Positions 49,928 to 59,505 of a stretch of 64,000 nucleotides of DNA are shown one piece after another (positions within the stretch are counted from its first letter, which is position 1; each line of letters opens with the position of its first letter). Source of the DNA: SZUA-584 sp964441275 (GTDB lineage Bacteria > Bacillota > Clostridia > Christensenellales > SZUA-584). The position numbers and the translations under genes were made by a program. The notes under the pieces were generated by a model, which had not been told where the DNA came from, did no database searches, and saw nothing but the letters and a program-made list of their open reading frames with translations. The DNA is taken from contig CAYTUG010000001.1 in assembly GCA_964441275.1 (NCBI GenBank), positions 1 to 64,000 on the forward strand, given 5' to 3'.

Positions 49928-50638
49928 CTACACGCCTTTTGTTTGCCTGTTTGAACAGCGCGCCAAAAAAGCCGCCGCAACGTTCAAAACAACAAACGCC
50001 GCCGCAAACAGTATTAAAATACTTCTGACGAGATCCGAAAAAAACTGTTGAGGGACCATCATTATAAGCACGTCGGTCTGCGGGTTAAGCAACCAAAGAT
50101 CGTTTGTGAAAAAAATATTGTGAAAAGCCGTCCAAAACGAAGGAAAGTCAATAGCCGCCCATAATCCTATTCCCGCAATAATCGCAACGAAAGCGGCGGA
50201 AACGCGTAAAAACATAAGGCATAGCAAATTTAAAGCCTTCTTTGGTTTAAGTATGAACACAACAACAAAAAATGCTGCCGCGCAAACAAGGCCGCATGTG
50301 CGCACGTTTCGGGCAGACAGGTATAAATTCCGGACATCTTCCATGTGGTTTTTTTCGCGCGCGCCGAATACCTCGCGCGTTAGACCGTTAATTTCCGCTT
50401 CCATATCAAGATTTTCCGCATGCCCGCATGTGTACGACAAAAGTTTCTGGGTGACCTGCGTTAAGTCGCGCTCGCTCATGCCTATCGTTTTTGCGGTGGC
50501 TAATTTTGCGTATTCTTTTGCATAAAAATCTTGATCAAGCGCGTATATCTCGATACTGACAATCATCAGAGATATTAATATTAAAACTGCTGCCGCAACG
50601 CTTATTAATGAGGCTACAACGGTTTTTCTTTTATTCAG
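49928..50638 (-). CDS. DUF1461/TIGR01906 integral membrane protein, CTG start proposed
   Basis: The 236-residue protein has an N-terminal helix, an outer loop (about 30-115) and about four further helices. This agrees with the TIGR01906 (DUF1461) family of unknown function. The first ATG in frame (50566) would cut the first helix. A 24-codon extension upstream encodes a Lys/Arg-containing start and a hydrophobic stretch that completes it. The extension has no ATG, GTG or TTG and is bounded by a stop two codons further up, so a CTG at 50638, six bases after aaagggtg, is the most likely start. Confidence 0.72.
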   Translation of the reverse strand: MNKRKTVVASLISVAAAVLILISLMIVSIEIYALDQDFYAKEYAKLATAKTIGMSERDLTQVTQKLLSYTCGHAENLDMEAEINGLTREVFGAREKNHMEDVRNLYLSARNVRTCGLVCAAAFFVVVFILKPKKALNLLCLMFLRVSAAFVAIIAGIGLWAAIDFPSFWTAFHNIFFTNDLWLLNPQTDVLIMMVPQQFFSDLVRSILILFAAAFVVLNVAAAFLARCSNRQTKGV

Positions 50639-50653
50639 GCTTTACACCCTTTC

Positions 50654-50956
50654 TTATTTTAAGTATTTTTTAAACTTTTTTCGGAAAAGTACCGCATACA
50701 AAATGCACCCGGGCAGCATTGTAAACAGTGAAATGAAAAAAGCCCAATTAAACCCTATATACTCCAATACGCCTGAGACCAACAAAATAGGCCCGGCAAT
50801 CCAGCACGCCATACGCAGCATTTTATTTGCGTCTTCTTTCATCGTTTTTGGATAGTCATTCTTAAAGGCCGGCCCTTTCCCCGTTATGGCCGAGTAAAGC
50901 GCAAAAACACCTATCGCTATAGTTATTATCGTCATCATGTTATTGATATCCGGCAT
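50654..50956 (-). CDS. Small membrane protein of unknown function
   Basis: The 100-residue protein has about three membrane helices (about 7-22, 49-66, 70-90) and a basic C-terminus (RKKFKKYLK). It lies between cysS and the DUF1461 gene, with 10 to 15 base gaps, in a likely four-gene transcript. No family motif is evident to me. Confidence 0.65.
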   Translation of the reverse strand: MPDINNMMTIITIAIGVFALYSAITGKGPAFKNDYPKTMKEDANKMLRMACWIAGPILLVSGVLEYIGFNWAFFISLFTMLPGCILYAVLFRKKFKKYLK

Positions 50957-50966
50957 CTTATTCTCC

Positions 50967-52343
50967 TTATAATTTGCTGATTATTTCCCCATCGGCAGTA
51001 TCTTTTATTGCATATCCCATTTTTGCAATTTCGTCTCTATACGCGTCCGCCTGAGCAAAGTTTCGCCCGGCACGCGCTTTTTTACGCATATCTACCAACT
51101 CCAAAACTTCGCTCGGCACTTTTTCATCGTCAATCTTAATCCCTAAAACGTCTAATAGAGCGTCTAATTCGCTAACCGCTTTATCCGCAGCTTTTATTGC
51201 GCCGCTGTTTTCGATTTCAATGTTGACATTGTGAACAAACTCGAAGATTGCGCCTAACGCTTCCGCAGTATTCAGATCGTCATCCATCGCCTGCCTGAAA
51301 CTTTTTTTCAGTAAATCTAATTGATCGTTTATTTCTGCGCAGTTTTCACCGCCTGCTGATACGGCGTGCTTTAAACTGTCTCTGAAATTTTTGATACGCG
51401 CCATAGCGGACGATGCTTGCATAATAAGTTCTTCCGAAAAGTTTATGGGACTTCTGTAATGGGAAGAGAGCATGAACAGCCGCACAACTTTTAAATCATA
51501 CTTTTTTGAAATATCACGGACGGTAAAAAAGTTGCCTTTGGATTTGGACATTTTTTCGTTGTCTACGTTAATATATCCATTATGCATCCAGTAGTTGGCG
51601 AAAGGCTTGCCTGTTGCCGCTTCGGATTGGGCTATTTCATTTTCATGGTGCGGGAAAACAAGATCTTGTCCCCCTGCGTGTATGTCTATGGTTTCTCCTA
51701 AGTATTTCATACTCATTGCGCTGCATTCAATATGCCATCCCGGGCGGCCTTTCCCCCACGGGCTCTCCCAGCTCGCCTCACCCTTTTTCGCAGCTTTCCA
51801 AAGTGCAAAATCTCCGGGGCTTTTCTTTTTTTCCAAAATGTTTATACGGGCGCCCGCTAACAGCTCATCCAAAGACTGTCCCGAAAGTTTTCCGTATCCG
51901 GGGAAACTTTGCACATCGAAATATACGTCACCTTCGGATTCATATGCATTGTCTTTTTCTATTAAAGTTTCGATTAGCGATATTATCTCGTTTATATTCT
52001 CGGTTGCGCGCGGATGCACCGTTGCGGCTTTTATTCCAAGCTGTTGCGCATCTTTAAAGTATTCCGATATATACTTTTCTCCTAAAGACTTAAGGGTAAC
52101 ATTTTCTTTTTGCGCACGCGCTATCATCTTATCGTCAACATCGGTAAAGTTTTGTACAAAAGTAACTTCGTAACCGATGTATTCAAAATACCTGCGCAAA
52201 GTGTCGAATATAATAAACGGCCGTGCATTGCCAATATGAAAATAATCATATACCGTTGGTCCGCACGCATACATCTTAATTGCGCCGGCTTCTATAGGCA
52301 CAAATTCTTGTTTTGTTTTTGTCAAAGTATTATAAAGTTTCAT
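50967..52343 (-). CDS. cysS: Cysteinyl-tRNA synthetase
   Basis: The 458-residue class I synthetase has the zinc/HIGH region CGPTVYDYFHIGNARPFIIF, GWHIECSAMSMKYLG, HHENEIAQSEAATG and EKMSKSKGNFFTV. It charges tRNA-Cys. No T-box leader is seen upstream. Spacing to the small membrane protein gene is ten bases. Confidence 0.97.
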   Translation of the reverse strand: MKLYNTLTKTKQEFVPIEAGAIKMYACGPTVYDYFHIGNARPFIIFDTLRRYFEYIGYEVTFVQNFTDVDDKMIARAQKENVTLKSLGEKYISEYFKDAQQLGIKAATVHPRATENINEIISLIETLIEKDNAYESEGDVYFDVQSFPGYGKLSGQSLDELLAGARINILEKKKSPGDFALWKAAKKGEASWESPWGKGRPGWHIECSAMSMKYLGETIDIHAGGQDLVFPHHENEIAQSEAATGKPFANYWMHNGYINVDNEKMSKSKGNFFTVRDISKKYDLKVVRLFMLSSHYRSPINFSEELIMQASSAMARIKNFRDSLKHAVSAGGENCAEINDQLDLLKKSFRQAMDDDLNTAEALGAIFEFVHNVNIEIENSGAIKAADKAVSELDALLDVLGIKIDDEKVPSEVLELVDMRKKARAGRNFAQADAYRDEIAKMGYAIKDTADGEIISKL

Positions 52344-52640
52344 TTAGAACCTCTCTTAACCGGACTATTATAATATATGTGGCTTATGCCGTCAATTAAA
52401 CGAAAATCAGCGCTTCTACGTTGCTGTAGGACTACAATACATATTGGACAAAAGAACCTTGAAAATAAAGATGCAGCAGTTAGCTTACGTGGCATTGTTG
52501 GACACAACAAACATGCCCAAAGGAGCCATCCCTGCATATGAATAACGCAACACAAGCTATGAAGTTTTTATTTTAAGCGTTATTAAAGTATCGTACCCCA
52601 ACAAAGGCAGCAGTCAGGCGTTATTGTTTTTTCTAAACTA
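52344..52640. other. Gene-free stretch upstream of cysS
   Basis: Nearly 300 bases between cysS and the terminator at 52641 contain only short unconvincing reading frames in both directions, with no family similarity. The cysS promoter should lie here (a TATAAT-like word is at about 52370). I looked for a T-box (no conserved T-box sequence) and found none. Confidence 0.5.
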
Positions 52641-52686
52641 AAAAAAGACTGCCAAACCACTTTTGCATAGTTTGAATTCAGCAGTC
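52641..52686 (-). terminator. Terminator of the sugar-transformation operon
   Basis: An interrupted stem (gactgc/gcagtc outside, caaac/gtttg inside) follows the operon on the minus strand and is followed by T6 to T7. It marks the end of the eight-gene operon that begins at 61209. Confidence 0.75.
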
Positions 52687-52695
52687 CGTTTTTGT

Positions 52696-53607
52696 TTACA
52701 GCATGTATTGGTTCATAAATGATTTTGAAATCAGTATGGATTTTAGCCTGTCAGCAAGTGTATCTTCGAACGCCCGATCCTCAACTTCTATCACTGCGCA
52801 GCCTTTGTACCGAATGTCGTTAAGAGCCGAAATCACTCTGCTCCAATCAATATCGCCTAACCCGGGCAGTTTGGGAGAATGATACTCAAGAGGTGCGGCA
52901 AAAACACCCACCTCGTCATATTTATCCTGATAAAATTTCGAATCCTTAATATGAAAATGATAAATCTTGTCCGCAAATTCATATATAGGCTTGATATAAT
53001 CCATACGCTGCCAAATAAAATGCGAAGGGTCGTAGTTTAGTCCGAAGCAGTCGCTGTCTATTTCTGAAAACATCTCGCGCCATATATGCGGAGAGGACGC
53101 AAGGTTTTTGCCGCCCGGCCATTCGTCCTTAAAGTACATGGGGCAATTTTCTATCCCTATTCTTATTCCGTTGTCTTCCGCGAACTTGATAATATCCGGC
53201 CAAACCTTTTTAAACTCTTGCATATTATCGCTAACGCTTCTTGAAGGGTCTTTCCCTATAAACGTGTTGACATTCTTAAGCCCTAAAGCGCTTGCCCCGC
53301 TTATGCACTTTTTAATATGCGTTATTGCCACCTCGCGTTGTACATTATCGGAATCCAAAGGGTTTGGATAATAGCCGATTCCGGAAATGATAACTCCTTT
53401 TTTTGCAATATAATCGTTTACTTTAGATGTTTGCGAGCTGTCAAGCGCATCCATATCTAAGTGCGTAACGCCTGCATAACGCCTTTCCGCCTTGCCTTTC
53501 GGCCACGCGGCTATCTCAATACACGCAAAACCGTTCTCCGCAGCAAAATCGACAACTTGTTCAAAGCTGTATTCCGGAAGTATTGCGCTTAAAAACCCAA
53601 GTTTCAT
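52696..53607 (-). CDS. Sugar isomerase/epimerase, xylose-isomerase-like TIM barrel (YcjR-like)
   Basis: The 303-residue protein belongs to the AP-endonuclease-2/xylose isomerase-like family. Candidate metal residues are in GIRIGIENCPM (Glu), LNYDPSHFIWQ (Asp, His), IYHFHIKDSK (His) and AVIEVED (Glu). The DPSHFIWQ / HIKDSK form is typical of enzymes paired with Gfo/Idh/MocA dehydrogenases, such as E. coli YcjR, which acts on 3-keto sugars. It lies 26 bases after the first dehydrogenase and is the last gene of the operon. The start is placed after gggagg. Confidence 0.85.
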   Translation of the reverse strand: MKLGFLSAILPEYSFEQVVDFAAENGFACIEIAAWPKGKAERRYAGVTHLDMDALDSSQTSKVNDYIAKKGVIISGIGYYPNPLDSDNVQREVAITHIKKCISGASALGLKNVNTFIGKDPSRSVSDNMQEFKKVWPDIIKFAEDNGIRIGIENCPMYFKDEWPGGKNLASSPHIWREMFSEIDSDCFGLNYDPSHFIWQRMDYIKPIYEFADKIYHFHIKDSKFYQDKYDEVGVFAAPLEYHSPKLPGLGDIDWSRVISALNDIRYKGCAVIEVEDRAFEDTLADRLKSILISKSFMNQYML

Positions 53608-53633
53608 ATTGGTATCCTCCCAAAGATATAAAT

Positions 53634-54779
53634 TTACGTTTCTATCCATCTTTCATCTTTTGCCGACTCTACTATGCGCTCACAGAGCTCTAACTCCCTT
53701 AAGCCGTCCGCAAATGTAGGAAATTCAATTTGTCCTCTGCATCCGTCAATAATGTAAGAATACATTTTTTTAAACAGCTGCTTGGATGTATCCGGGAAAC
53801 CTTCGTTGTGCCCCCCGGGAAAGCCGGCAATTTCGCGCGCCGATGATGAAAGCAGCGCAGGGTCCTTTAGCAGCATCTCGTTATTACCGTCCCTGCGGCC
53901 AATCCATATTTCGTTGCAGCGTTCCGTATTGATAACAATGGATTTTTTACTGCCGTATATCTCAAAATAGCATCTGTTCTTTCTTCCGGCGGCAACTTGG
54001 TTTACGGTCAGCGAACCGTGAGCCTTGCCTTCGAAGCGTAACAGTACAGTCGCATAGTCTTCCGTATCAATACTAACATCGGCATAATCGTTCGATTCAA
54101 GCATTTTGCCCGAAAAAGTTTCGACCGCCTTAATAGGCCTTTTGCGTATAGGATGGAATGTTGCAAAATCAGCGCACACGCTTTTAACTTTCAGACCTGT
54201 CATAAACTCAACCAAATCAAACCAGTGCGAGCCGATATCCGCAATGGCTCTCGAATCACCGCTGTACTCGGGTTGCAAACGCCAATTAAAGTCTGTAGGA
54301 TAGAAAAGCCAATCCTGTTGGTACGAGCCGTTTACGGCAAATATTTCGCCCAATTCGCCGCTCGCAATCATATCCCTTGCGTGGTGCATTACAGGATAAA
54401 AGCGAAGGTTGAAGTGAACCGCGTTTACCGCATTTTTTTCTTCCGCCAGCTCAACTAACTTTTTAGCCTCTTTTGAGTTCATGGCAAGCGGTTTCTCGCA
54501 TACCACATGTTTGCCCGCCAAAATAGCGTCTTTGCTCATATCATAATGCAGATAATTAGGCGTGCAAACATGCACTATGTCAATATCCTTTTTAGCAAGA
54601 AGCTGCTTGTAATCTCCGTAATAATTTGGTATAGCCATTTCTTCAGCTTTTGATTTTGCTATTTCTTCGTTTATATCCGCTAACGCAACGACATCGGCAA
54701 GCCCGGTTCTTCTTAAGGCCTCAATATGCGCCGGCCCGATAAACCCCGTTCCGATAACGCCAACTTTTAATGTACTCAT
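53634..54779 (-). CDS. Gfo/Idh/MocA family NAD(P)-dependent sugar dehydrogenase (1)
   Basis: The 381-residue protein has the Rossmann start VGVIGTGFIGPAHIEAL, the catalytic EKP in VVCEKPLAMNSKEAKKL, and a C-terminal alpha/beta domain with the catalytic D-x-x-x-H-x-x-D in ADIGSHWFDLVEF. Members oxidise sugar or inositol hydroxyls to ketones. The substrate cannot be read off. It is longer than dehydrogenase 2 and clearly different from it, so the two probably act on different compounds. Confidence 0.92.
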   Translation of the reverse strand: MSTLKVGVIGTGFIGPAHIEALRRTGLADVVALADINEEIAKSKAEEMAIPNYYGDYKQLLAKKDIDIVHVCTPNYLHYDMSKDAILAGKHVVCEKPLAMNSKEAKKLVELAEEKNAVNAVHFNLRFYPVMHHARDMIASGELGEIFAVNGSYQQDWLFYPTDFNWRLQPEYSGDSRAIADIGSHWFDLVEFMTGLKVKSVCADFATFHPIRKRPIKAVETFSGKMLESNDYADVSIDTEDYATVLLRFEGKAHGSLTVNQVAAGRKNRCYFEIYGSKKSIVINTERCNEIWIGRRDGNNEMLLKDPALLSSSAREIAGFPGGHNEGFPDTSKQLFKKMYSYIIDGCRGQIEFPTFADGLRELELCERIVESAKDERWIET

Positions 54780-54868
54780 TGTTAAACTCCTTCTTAAACC
54801 GTATTATAAGCGGACAGCCGCAAGCAACCGGGCTTAAAGCGCCCCGTTCTATAATAAATCTGCCTAAG

Positions 54869-55912
54869 TTAATCAAGCAAATCCGCCACTTTAACTGTTT
54901 CGCCGGTTTTAGCAGAATGTTTTGCGCCCAACACCATCGCCATGCTTAATAAATTATCTTCGCCCGATGTTTGCGGCTGCCTGTCTTCAATTATCGATTG
55001 CGCGAACTCGGCTATAGTTGCCATTCGTTCCTCTGCTTCCATGGATAACAAATCAAATACTATCTTTCCGTTTTGCTCAATCGCCCCGTCCTGAAACACG
55101 GATATAAAAAGGTCTTTGGGCTCTAATGTAACTCTATTGTTTGCCCAATGGATTTCTCCAACCTCGCCTTGTATCCGCCAATCCCCGTCCCAGGTTGTCT
55201 CCCATCCGGTTGAAACCCAGCTTCCCGTATATACCACGGCAGCTCCATTAGACATCTCAAAAAGCACGTTTGCGCATGCATTTCCTTTAAATCTGCTCCA
55301 GTTGGGATTCCATGTCTGTGCCTTTATCGTAACGGGATCAAGCCCCAATATTCCTCTTATCTGATCGAAATGATGTATTGACATGTCGGTTATAAGCGGC
55401 TCATCCATCTGCGTCCTAAACCCGGTGAAGGGCGGGTCTTTCTGAAAGTTTATATAAACGCTGCCTATCTCGCCTATTATTTTTTTCTTAATCACGCTCC
55501 GCACCGTTTGAGGAGCGCGTTTAAATCTGTAGTTTTGGCTTACCATCAACTTTTTGCCCGCCTTTTTAGCAGCAAGCACAATTTCTTTGGCGTCCTCAAT
55601 GCTCTCAGCCAACGGCTTTTCCACAAGACAGTGCAACCCGTTTTCCAAAGCCTCGATCGCAACCGCTTTATGATATATTGGAGGCACAATTACAAAAGCA
55701 GCATCCGCTTCCACGTTTTTTAACGCTTCGCTCAAATTCAAAAAGCATTTGTTCTTATCAATTCCGTGTTCTTTTGCAGCCGCGTTAAGCAGTTCTTGCT
55801 CAACGTCAACGATTGCCACCAATTCAATGTTTTTTGATGCCAACGCCTTCCCGATCCAACTTGACCCCCAACTGCCGACTCCAATTTGTATTGCCCGTAT
55901 CTTTTGTTTCAT
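54869..55912 (-). CDS. Gfo/Idh/MocA family NAD(P)-dependent sugar dehydrogenase (2)
   Basis: The 347-residue protein has AIQIGVGSWGSSWIGKAL, the EKP motif in CLVEKPLAESIEDAKEI and the catalytic pair in TDMSIHHFDQIRGIL. It lies between the importer and dehydrogenase 1, with a 60-base gap to the binding-protein gene. The start at the ATG after aaggagcg was chosen over one 20 codons upstream. Confidence 0.92.
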   Translation of the reverse strand: MKQKIRAIQIGVGSWGSSWIGKALASKNIELVAIVDVEQELLNAAAKEHGIDKNKCFLNLSEALKNVEADAAFVIVPPIYHKAVAIEALENGLHCLVEKPLAESIEDAKEIVLAAKKAGKKLMVSQNYRFKRAPQTVRSVIKKKIIGEIGSVYINFQKDPPFTGFRTQMDEPLITDMSIHHFDQIRGILGLDPVTIKAQTWNPNWSRFKGNACANVLFEMSNGAAVVYTGSWVSTGWETTWDGDWRIQGEVGEIHWANNRVTLEPKDLFISVFQDGAIEQNGKIVFDLLSMEAEERMATIAEFAQSIIEDRQPQTSGEDNLLSMAMVLGAKHSAKTGETVKVADLLD

Positions 55913-55971
55913 AAAACGCTCCTTAAAGGGTTGCAGGGCAGAATATCCGTATTCTGCCCTGCTCAAGTGCA

Positions 55972-57000
55972 TTATTTCCCCATTATATTGCCCCAGTTTG
56001 TCGGATCGTCAACGTTTGAAAGATCAATCACTTTGGGGTAAACGTAATACTGTTTGTCTACAGCCTCGCCTTTAAGAACCTTAAGCGTAACTTCTACCGC
56101 CAAAGCGCCCATTTCAAACGGATCCTGCTGAATGGTGGCGTCAATTTCGCGGTTTCTGATAAGATCAAGCGCTATCGGCGTTCCGTCAACGCCTACTACA
56201 ACTATATGGCCTGCTTCGCCTACGGGCACCTGTTTGTCTATCTGCTTAAGCCCCGCAACAACTCCTCTTATCATTTCATCGTTATGAGTCATTATAGCAT
56301 TAACTTTTGCATTTGAAGAGATAATGTCAACCACCGCATTCTGAGCATTTTCTGCGCTCCACTGGCAGTCTTTTGTTATAACTTCAAACTTAGAGCCTTC
56401 CATTCCAAGATTAAACCCGCCTCCGCGTTTTACCGCATGATAATAGCCTGCAGCACCGGTGCACTCTAATGCGACACCGCCTTGAGCTAACAGCTCTTGA
56501 ATCTTTTGAGCCGCAGCTTTGCCGCCCGCCTCGTTGTCAAACGCAACGCCCGACGCTATGTCCGCGCCTTCCGAAACTATGCCGTCAACAGTGATAACAG
56601 GTATGCCTGCGTTGTTGGCAAGCTTAACTCCGGCAACCAGCTCATCCGAGTTGTTCGGCGCCAAAATTATTGCGTCCACGCCTTTAGAGATGTTGTCCTC
56701 AATCTGCGCAATCTGCGTTTGGCTGTCTGTCTGGCCGTCCAATACAACGATATCAATTCCAAGTTCTGCAGCCTTATCTTTTATTCCCTGATCGAGTGCG
56801 ACCATAAACTCAAAACCACGGCTCCACAGCAACGCAACAACATTGTACCTTTCCTCAGTCTCATCAGGCTGCGTTATGTCCGGAGATTCTACTACCGGCT
56901 CGTCCGTTTTGTCACTTGGTTTGTTTGGTGTGCATGCACCAAACATCATAACGATCATAAGCAATGCCAGCGCAAATACAACGCCTTTTTTAAAGTTCAT
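55972..57000 (-). CDS. Sugar ABC transporter substrate-binding lipoprotein (RbsB type)
   Basis: The 342-residue protein has a lipoprotein signal (LALLMIVMMFGAC), then the type 1 periplasmic-binding fold with IDIVVLDGQTDSQTQIAQIE, GVDAIILAPNNSDELV and AIMTHNDEMIRGVVAGL. It catches a monosaccharide or similar small polyol. The preceding in-frame ATG far upstream would extend into non-coding sequence, so the ATG after ggagg was used. It lies 56 bases after the permease gene. Confidence 0.92.
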   Translation of the reverse strand: MNFKKGVVFALALLMIVMMFGACTPNKPSDKTDEPVVESPDITQPDETEERYNVVALLWSRGFEFMVALDQGIKDKAAELGIDIVVLDGQTDSQTQIAQIEDNISKGVDAIILAPNNSDELVAGVKLANNAGIPVITVDGIVSEGADIASGVAFDNEAGGKAAAQKIQELLAQGGVALECTGAAGYYHAVKRGGGFNLGMEGSKFEVITKDCQWSAENAQNAVVDIISSNAKVNAIMTHNDEMIRGVVAGLKQIDKQVPVGEAGHIVVVGVDGTPIALDLIRNREIDATIQQDPFEMGALAVEVTLKVLKGEAVDKQYYVYPKVIDLSNVDDPTNWGNIMGK

Positions 57001-57056
57001 CTTTTTCCTCCATTTTAGTTTTATTCCATCAGCAATTTGCTGTTTGGTTACAAAGA

Positions 57057-58037
57057 TTAGTGTTCCCTTATATTGCTGGTATATTTCACTCTGTATACAT
57101 CGAGCAATGAAGCTACAATAATTACCATTCCCTTTACCAACTGGTCCCATGCGGGCGGGACGCCCAACAGGTTAACCGCATTGGATACAAGCGAAATCAA
57201 TATAACGCCAAGCACAGTTCCGAAAATTGTTCCCCTGCCACCGAAAAGGCTGCAGCCGCCAATAACAACAGCCGCAATAACGTTCATCTCAATTCCAACG
57301 CCTGCGTTTGGCCCGGCGCTTTCCAGCCGTGCGGCTAACAAAAACCCGCCAACCGATGCCATAATTCCTGAGATGACATACGTTAACGCAACGATAAGCT
57401 TTGTTTTAATACCTGCCAAACGCGCAGCAATTTTGTTGCCGCCCGATGCATACACCGACCTGCCAAACACGGTGCGTGAAAGCGCAAGCCATGCAAGTAT
57501 GCACAAAAATATCACTATCCACACTATTACGGGTAAGAACAAAAACCGTTCATACGCAACAAACTGAAACGCGCGCGGCACAGGCGCAATATTTGCGCTG
57601 TTTGTATAAATCAAAACCAAACCCCGGGCGATTCCCATAGTTGCAAGGGTAACAATCATAGGCGGGATACCGAATTTAGTCACAAGTATTCCGTTGATAA
57701 GGCCGAACGCCGCGCCAATAAGAAGCATGATAAGTATGCCAAGCGCAACCGGCCATCCGTTATGCATAATAAGCCCAAGCCCTATAGAAGATGAAACCGC
57801 CATAACGGAACCCACCGAAAGGTCTATCCCGCCTGTGATTATTACAAAAGTAGCCCCCAAAGACACGGTACACAAAATTGTGGACTGAATAAGCAGATTA
57901 AGCAGGTTGTTGAGAGTGAAAAACGCATGAGAAGCGAATGACATTATTATGCAAAATATAAGTATGACCCACAATAACCCCAAATCCGCCATAGCTTTTT
58001 TTAGTTTGTCTCTAAATATGTTTTTAGACTGTGGCAA
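57057..58037 (-). CDS. Sugar ABC transporter permease (RbsC type)
   Basis: The 326-residue protein has about eight to ten membrane helices and the family motif ITGGIDLSVGSVMAVSSSIG. It forms the channel with the RbsA-type ATPase. It overlaps the ATPase stop by 14 bases. I chose TTG after aagaggtg (spacing seven); another TTG nine codons upstream has no better site. Confidence 0.92.
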   Translation of the reverse strand: MPQSKNIFRDKLKKAMADLGLLWVILIFCIIMSFASHAFFTLNNLLNLLIQSTILCTVSLGATFVIITGGIDLSVGSVMAVSSSIGLGLIMHNGWPVALGILIMLLIGAAFGLINGILVTKFGIPPMIVTLATMGIARGLVLIYTNSANIAPVPRAFQFVAYERFLFLPVIVWIVIFLCILAWLALSRTVFGRSVYASGGNKIAARLAGIKTKLIVALTYVISGIMASVGGFLLAARLESAGPNAGVGIEMNVIAAVVIGGCSLFGGRGTIFGTVLGVILISLVSNAVNLLGVPPAWDQLVKGMVIIVASLLDVYRVKYTSNIREH

Positions 58038-59493
58038 GATGCAACACCTCTTCCTTAGAAGCAAGATTATTAGAAAATTTACCTTTAATTTTTCCTTCTT
58101 TTAATACTATTAACCTGTCTGATACGGCGATAAGCTCCATAAGGTCGGATGAGACGAGCAGCACCGCCATGTTGTTTTTCACCGCTTGGTCAATAATTCT
58201 ATGAATCTCTTCGCGCGCGCCTATGTCAACCCCGCGGGTTGGCTCGTCGAGCAGCAATATTTTAGGTTCGGTCACTAAGCTGCGCGCAAGCACAACTTTT
58301 TGTTGGTTCCCGCCGGACAATGACATAACCGGATTGCTCAATGACGCCGTTTTAATCATCAGTTTTTGCCTATATTCCTTCGCGACTCCAAGCTGTTGCT
58401 TCTTATTGACAAACCCAAACTTGTTTACCCTTTCGAGTATGGCAAGCGTTAAGTTTTCGATAACCGGATGTATAAGCACCAACCCTTGTGTTTTTCTATC
58501 TTCGGGCACCATCGCTATGCCTTTTTTCTTTGCCTGACTTGGGTGGGTTATCTTCTCTCTCTTTCCGTATAAGAAGACCTCGCCGCTCTCATATCTGTCC
58601 ACACCGTAAATGGCGCGCAAAATTTCGCTTCTGCCGGCGCCTACCAACCCCGCCAAACCAAGAACCTCGCCTTCGTAAAGCTCAAAACTGACATCCGAAA
58701 ATTTGTGCCCCGTTAAGTTTTTCAGCTCTAACACTTTTTTGCCTCTTTGCAGCGTTTCCCTGCGTTTGCCCAACTCCACGTTTTTTCCCACCATCATTTT
58801 GATTATTCCGTCAGGGGTAACTTGCTCGCGGGTTTTACTGCCTACATACTTGCCGTCGCGAAAAACAGTAATCTTATCGGCTATCTCAAAAACTTCTTCT
58901 AATCGATGCGAAACGTAAAGCACCGCGATGTTTTGTTTCTTAAGCGATTTGACTATTTCAAGCAGCTTTTTCGCATCAACATCCGAAAGCGCCGCTGTCG
59001 GCTCATCCATAATAAGCACTTCAATGTTTTGAGATAATGCGCGCGCTATCTCCACCATCTGTTGCTGTCCGGTTGAAAGCTGCGAAACTTTTATGTTTGG
59101 ATCGATATTTGAGCCCAGCCTTTGCAACGTTTTGCGCGCCACATCTACCATCTCTTTTTTATCCGTCAACACTCTCCCTGTGGGCCATTTGCCCAAAACG
59201 ATGTTTTCTGCCACGCTCATTTCGGACACAAGCATCAATTCCTGATGCATAACGGCAATTCTGTTGTTTTGCGAATCCCTCGGCGAATTAAACCGCTTTT
59301 CAACATCGTTAATGAATATTTGCCCGGAATCGGGGAAGTAGTGTCCGGCAAGTATTTTGATTAAAGTAGACTTGCCGGCGCCGTTTTCCCCAACTAAGCA
59401 ATGAATTTCCCCGCCTTGCAGCGTTATTTGAATATCGTCAAGCGCTTTAGCGCCATAAAACGATTTTGTAATGTTGCTTAACCGAACCTTCAA
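58024..59493 (-). CDS. Sugar ABC transporter ATP-binding protein (RbsA type, double ATPase)
   Basis: The 489-residue protein has two ABC domains: Walker A GENGAGKST near residue 37, signature LSTGQQQMVEIARAL, and the second half with GLVGAGRSE, SGGNQQKVVLARSLV and LLLDEPTRGVD. This is the normal RbsA/MglA organisation. It lies 12 bases after the upstream isomerase gene and is coupled to the permease gene. Confidence 0.94.
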   Translation of the reverse strand: MKVRLSNITKSFYGAKALDDIQITLQGGEIHCLVGENGAGKSTLIKILAGHYFPDSGQIFINDVEKRFNSPRDSQNNRIAVMHQELMLVSEMSVAENIVLGKWPTGRVLTDKKEMVDVARKTLQRLGSNIDPNIKVSQLSTGQQQMVEIARALSQNIEVLIMDEPTAALSDVDAKKLLEIVKSLKKQNIAVLYVSHRLEEVFEIADKITVFRDGKYVGSKTREQVTPDGIIKMMVGKNVELGKRRETLQRGKKVLELKNLTGHKFSDVSFELYEGEVLGLAGLVGAGRSEILRAIYGVDRYESGEVFLYGKREKITHPSQAKKKGIAMVPEDRKTQGLVLIHPVIENLTLAILERVNKFGFVNKKQQLGVAKEYRQKLMIKTASLSNPVMSLSGGNQQKVVLARSLVTEPKILLLDEPTRGVDIGAREEIHRIIDQAVKNNMAVLLVSSDLMELIAVSDRLIVLKEGKIKGKFSNNLASKEEVLHLATV

Positions 59494-59505
59494 TGTCTTA
59501 GCTCC

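Noticed and set aside
52340..52555. Possible 71-codon minus-strand gene upstream of cysS
   Set aside because: It overlaps the cysS start and ribosome site, has no family match and unusual composition. I list the area as gene-free.
52344..52640. T-box leader for cysS
   Set aside because: No conserved T-box sequence or terminator/antiterminator pair just before cysS.
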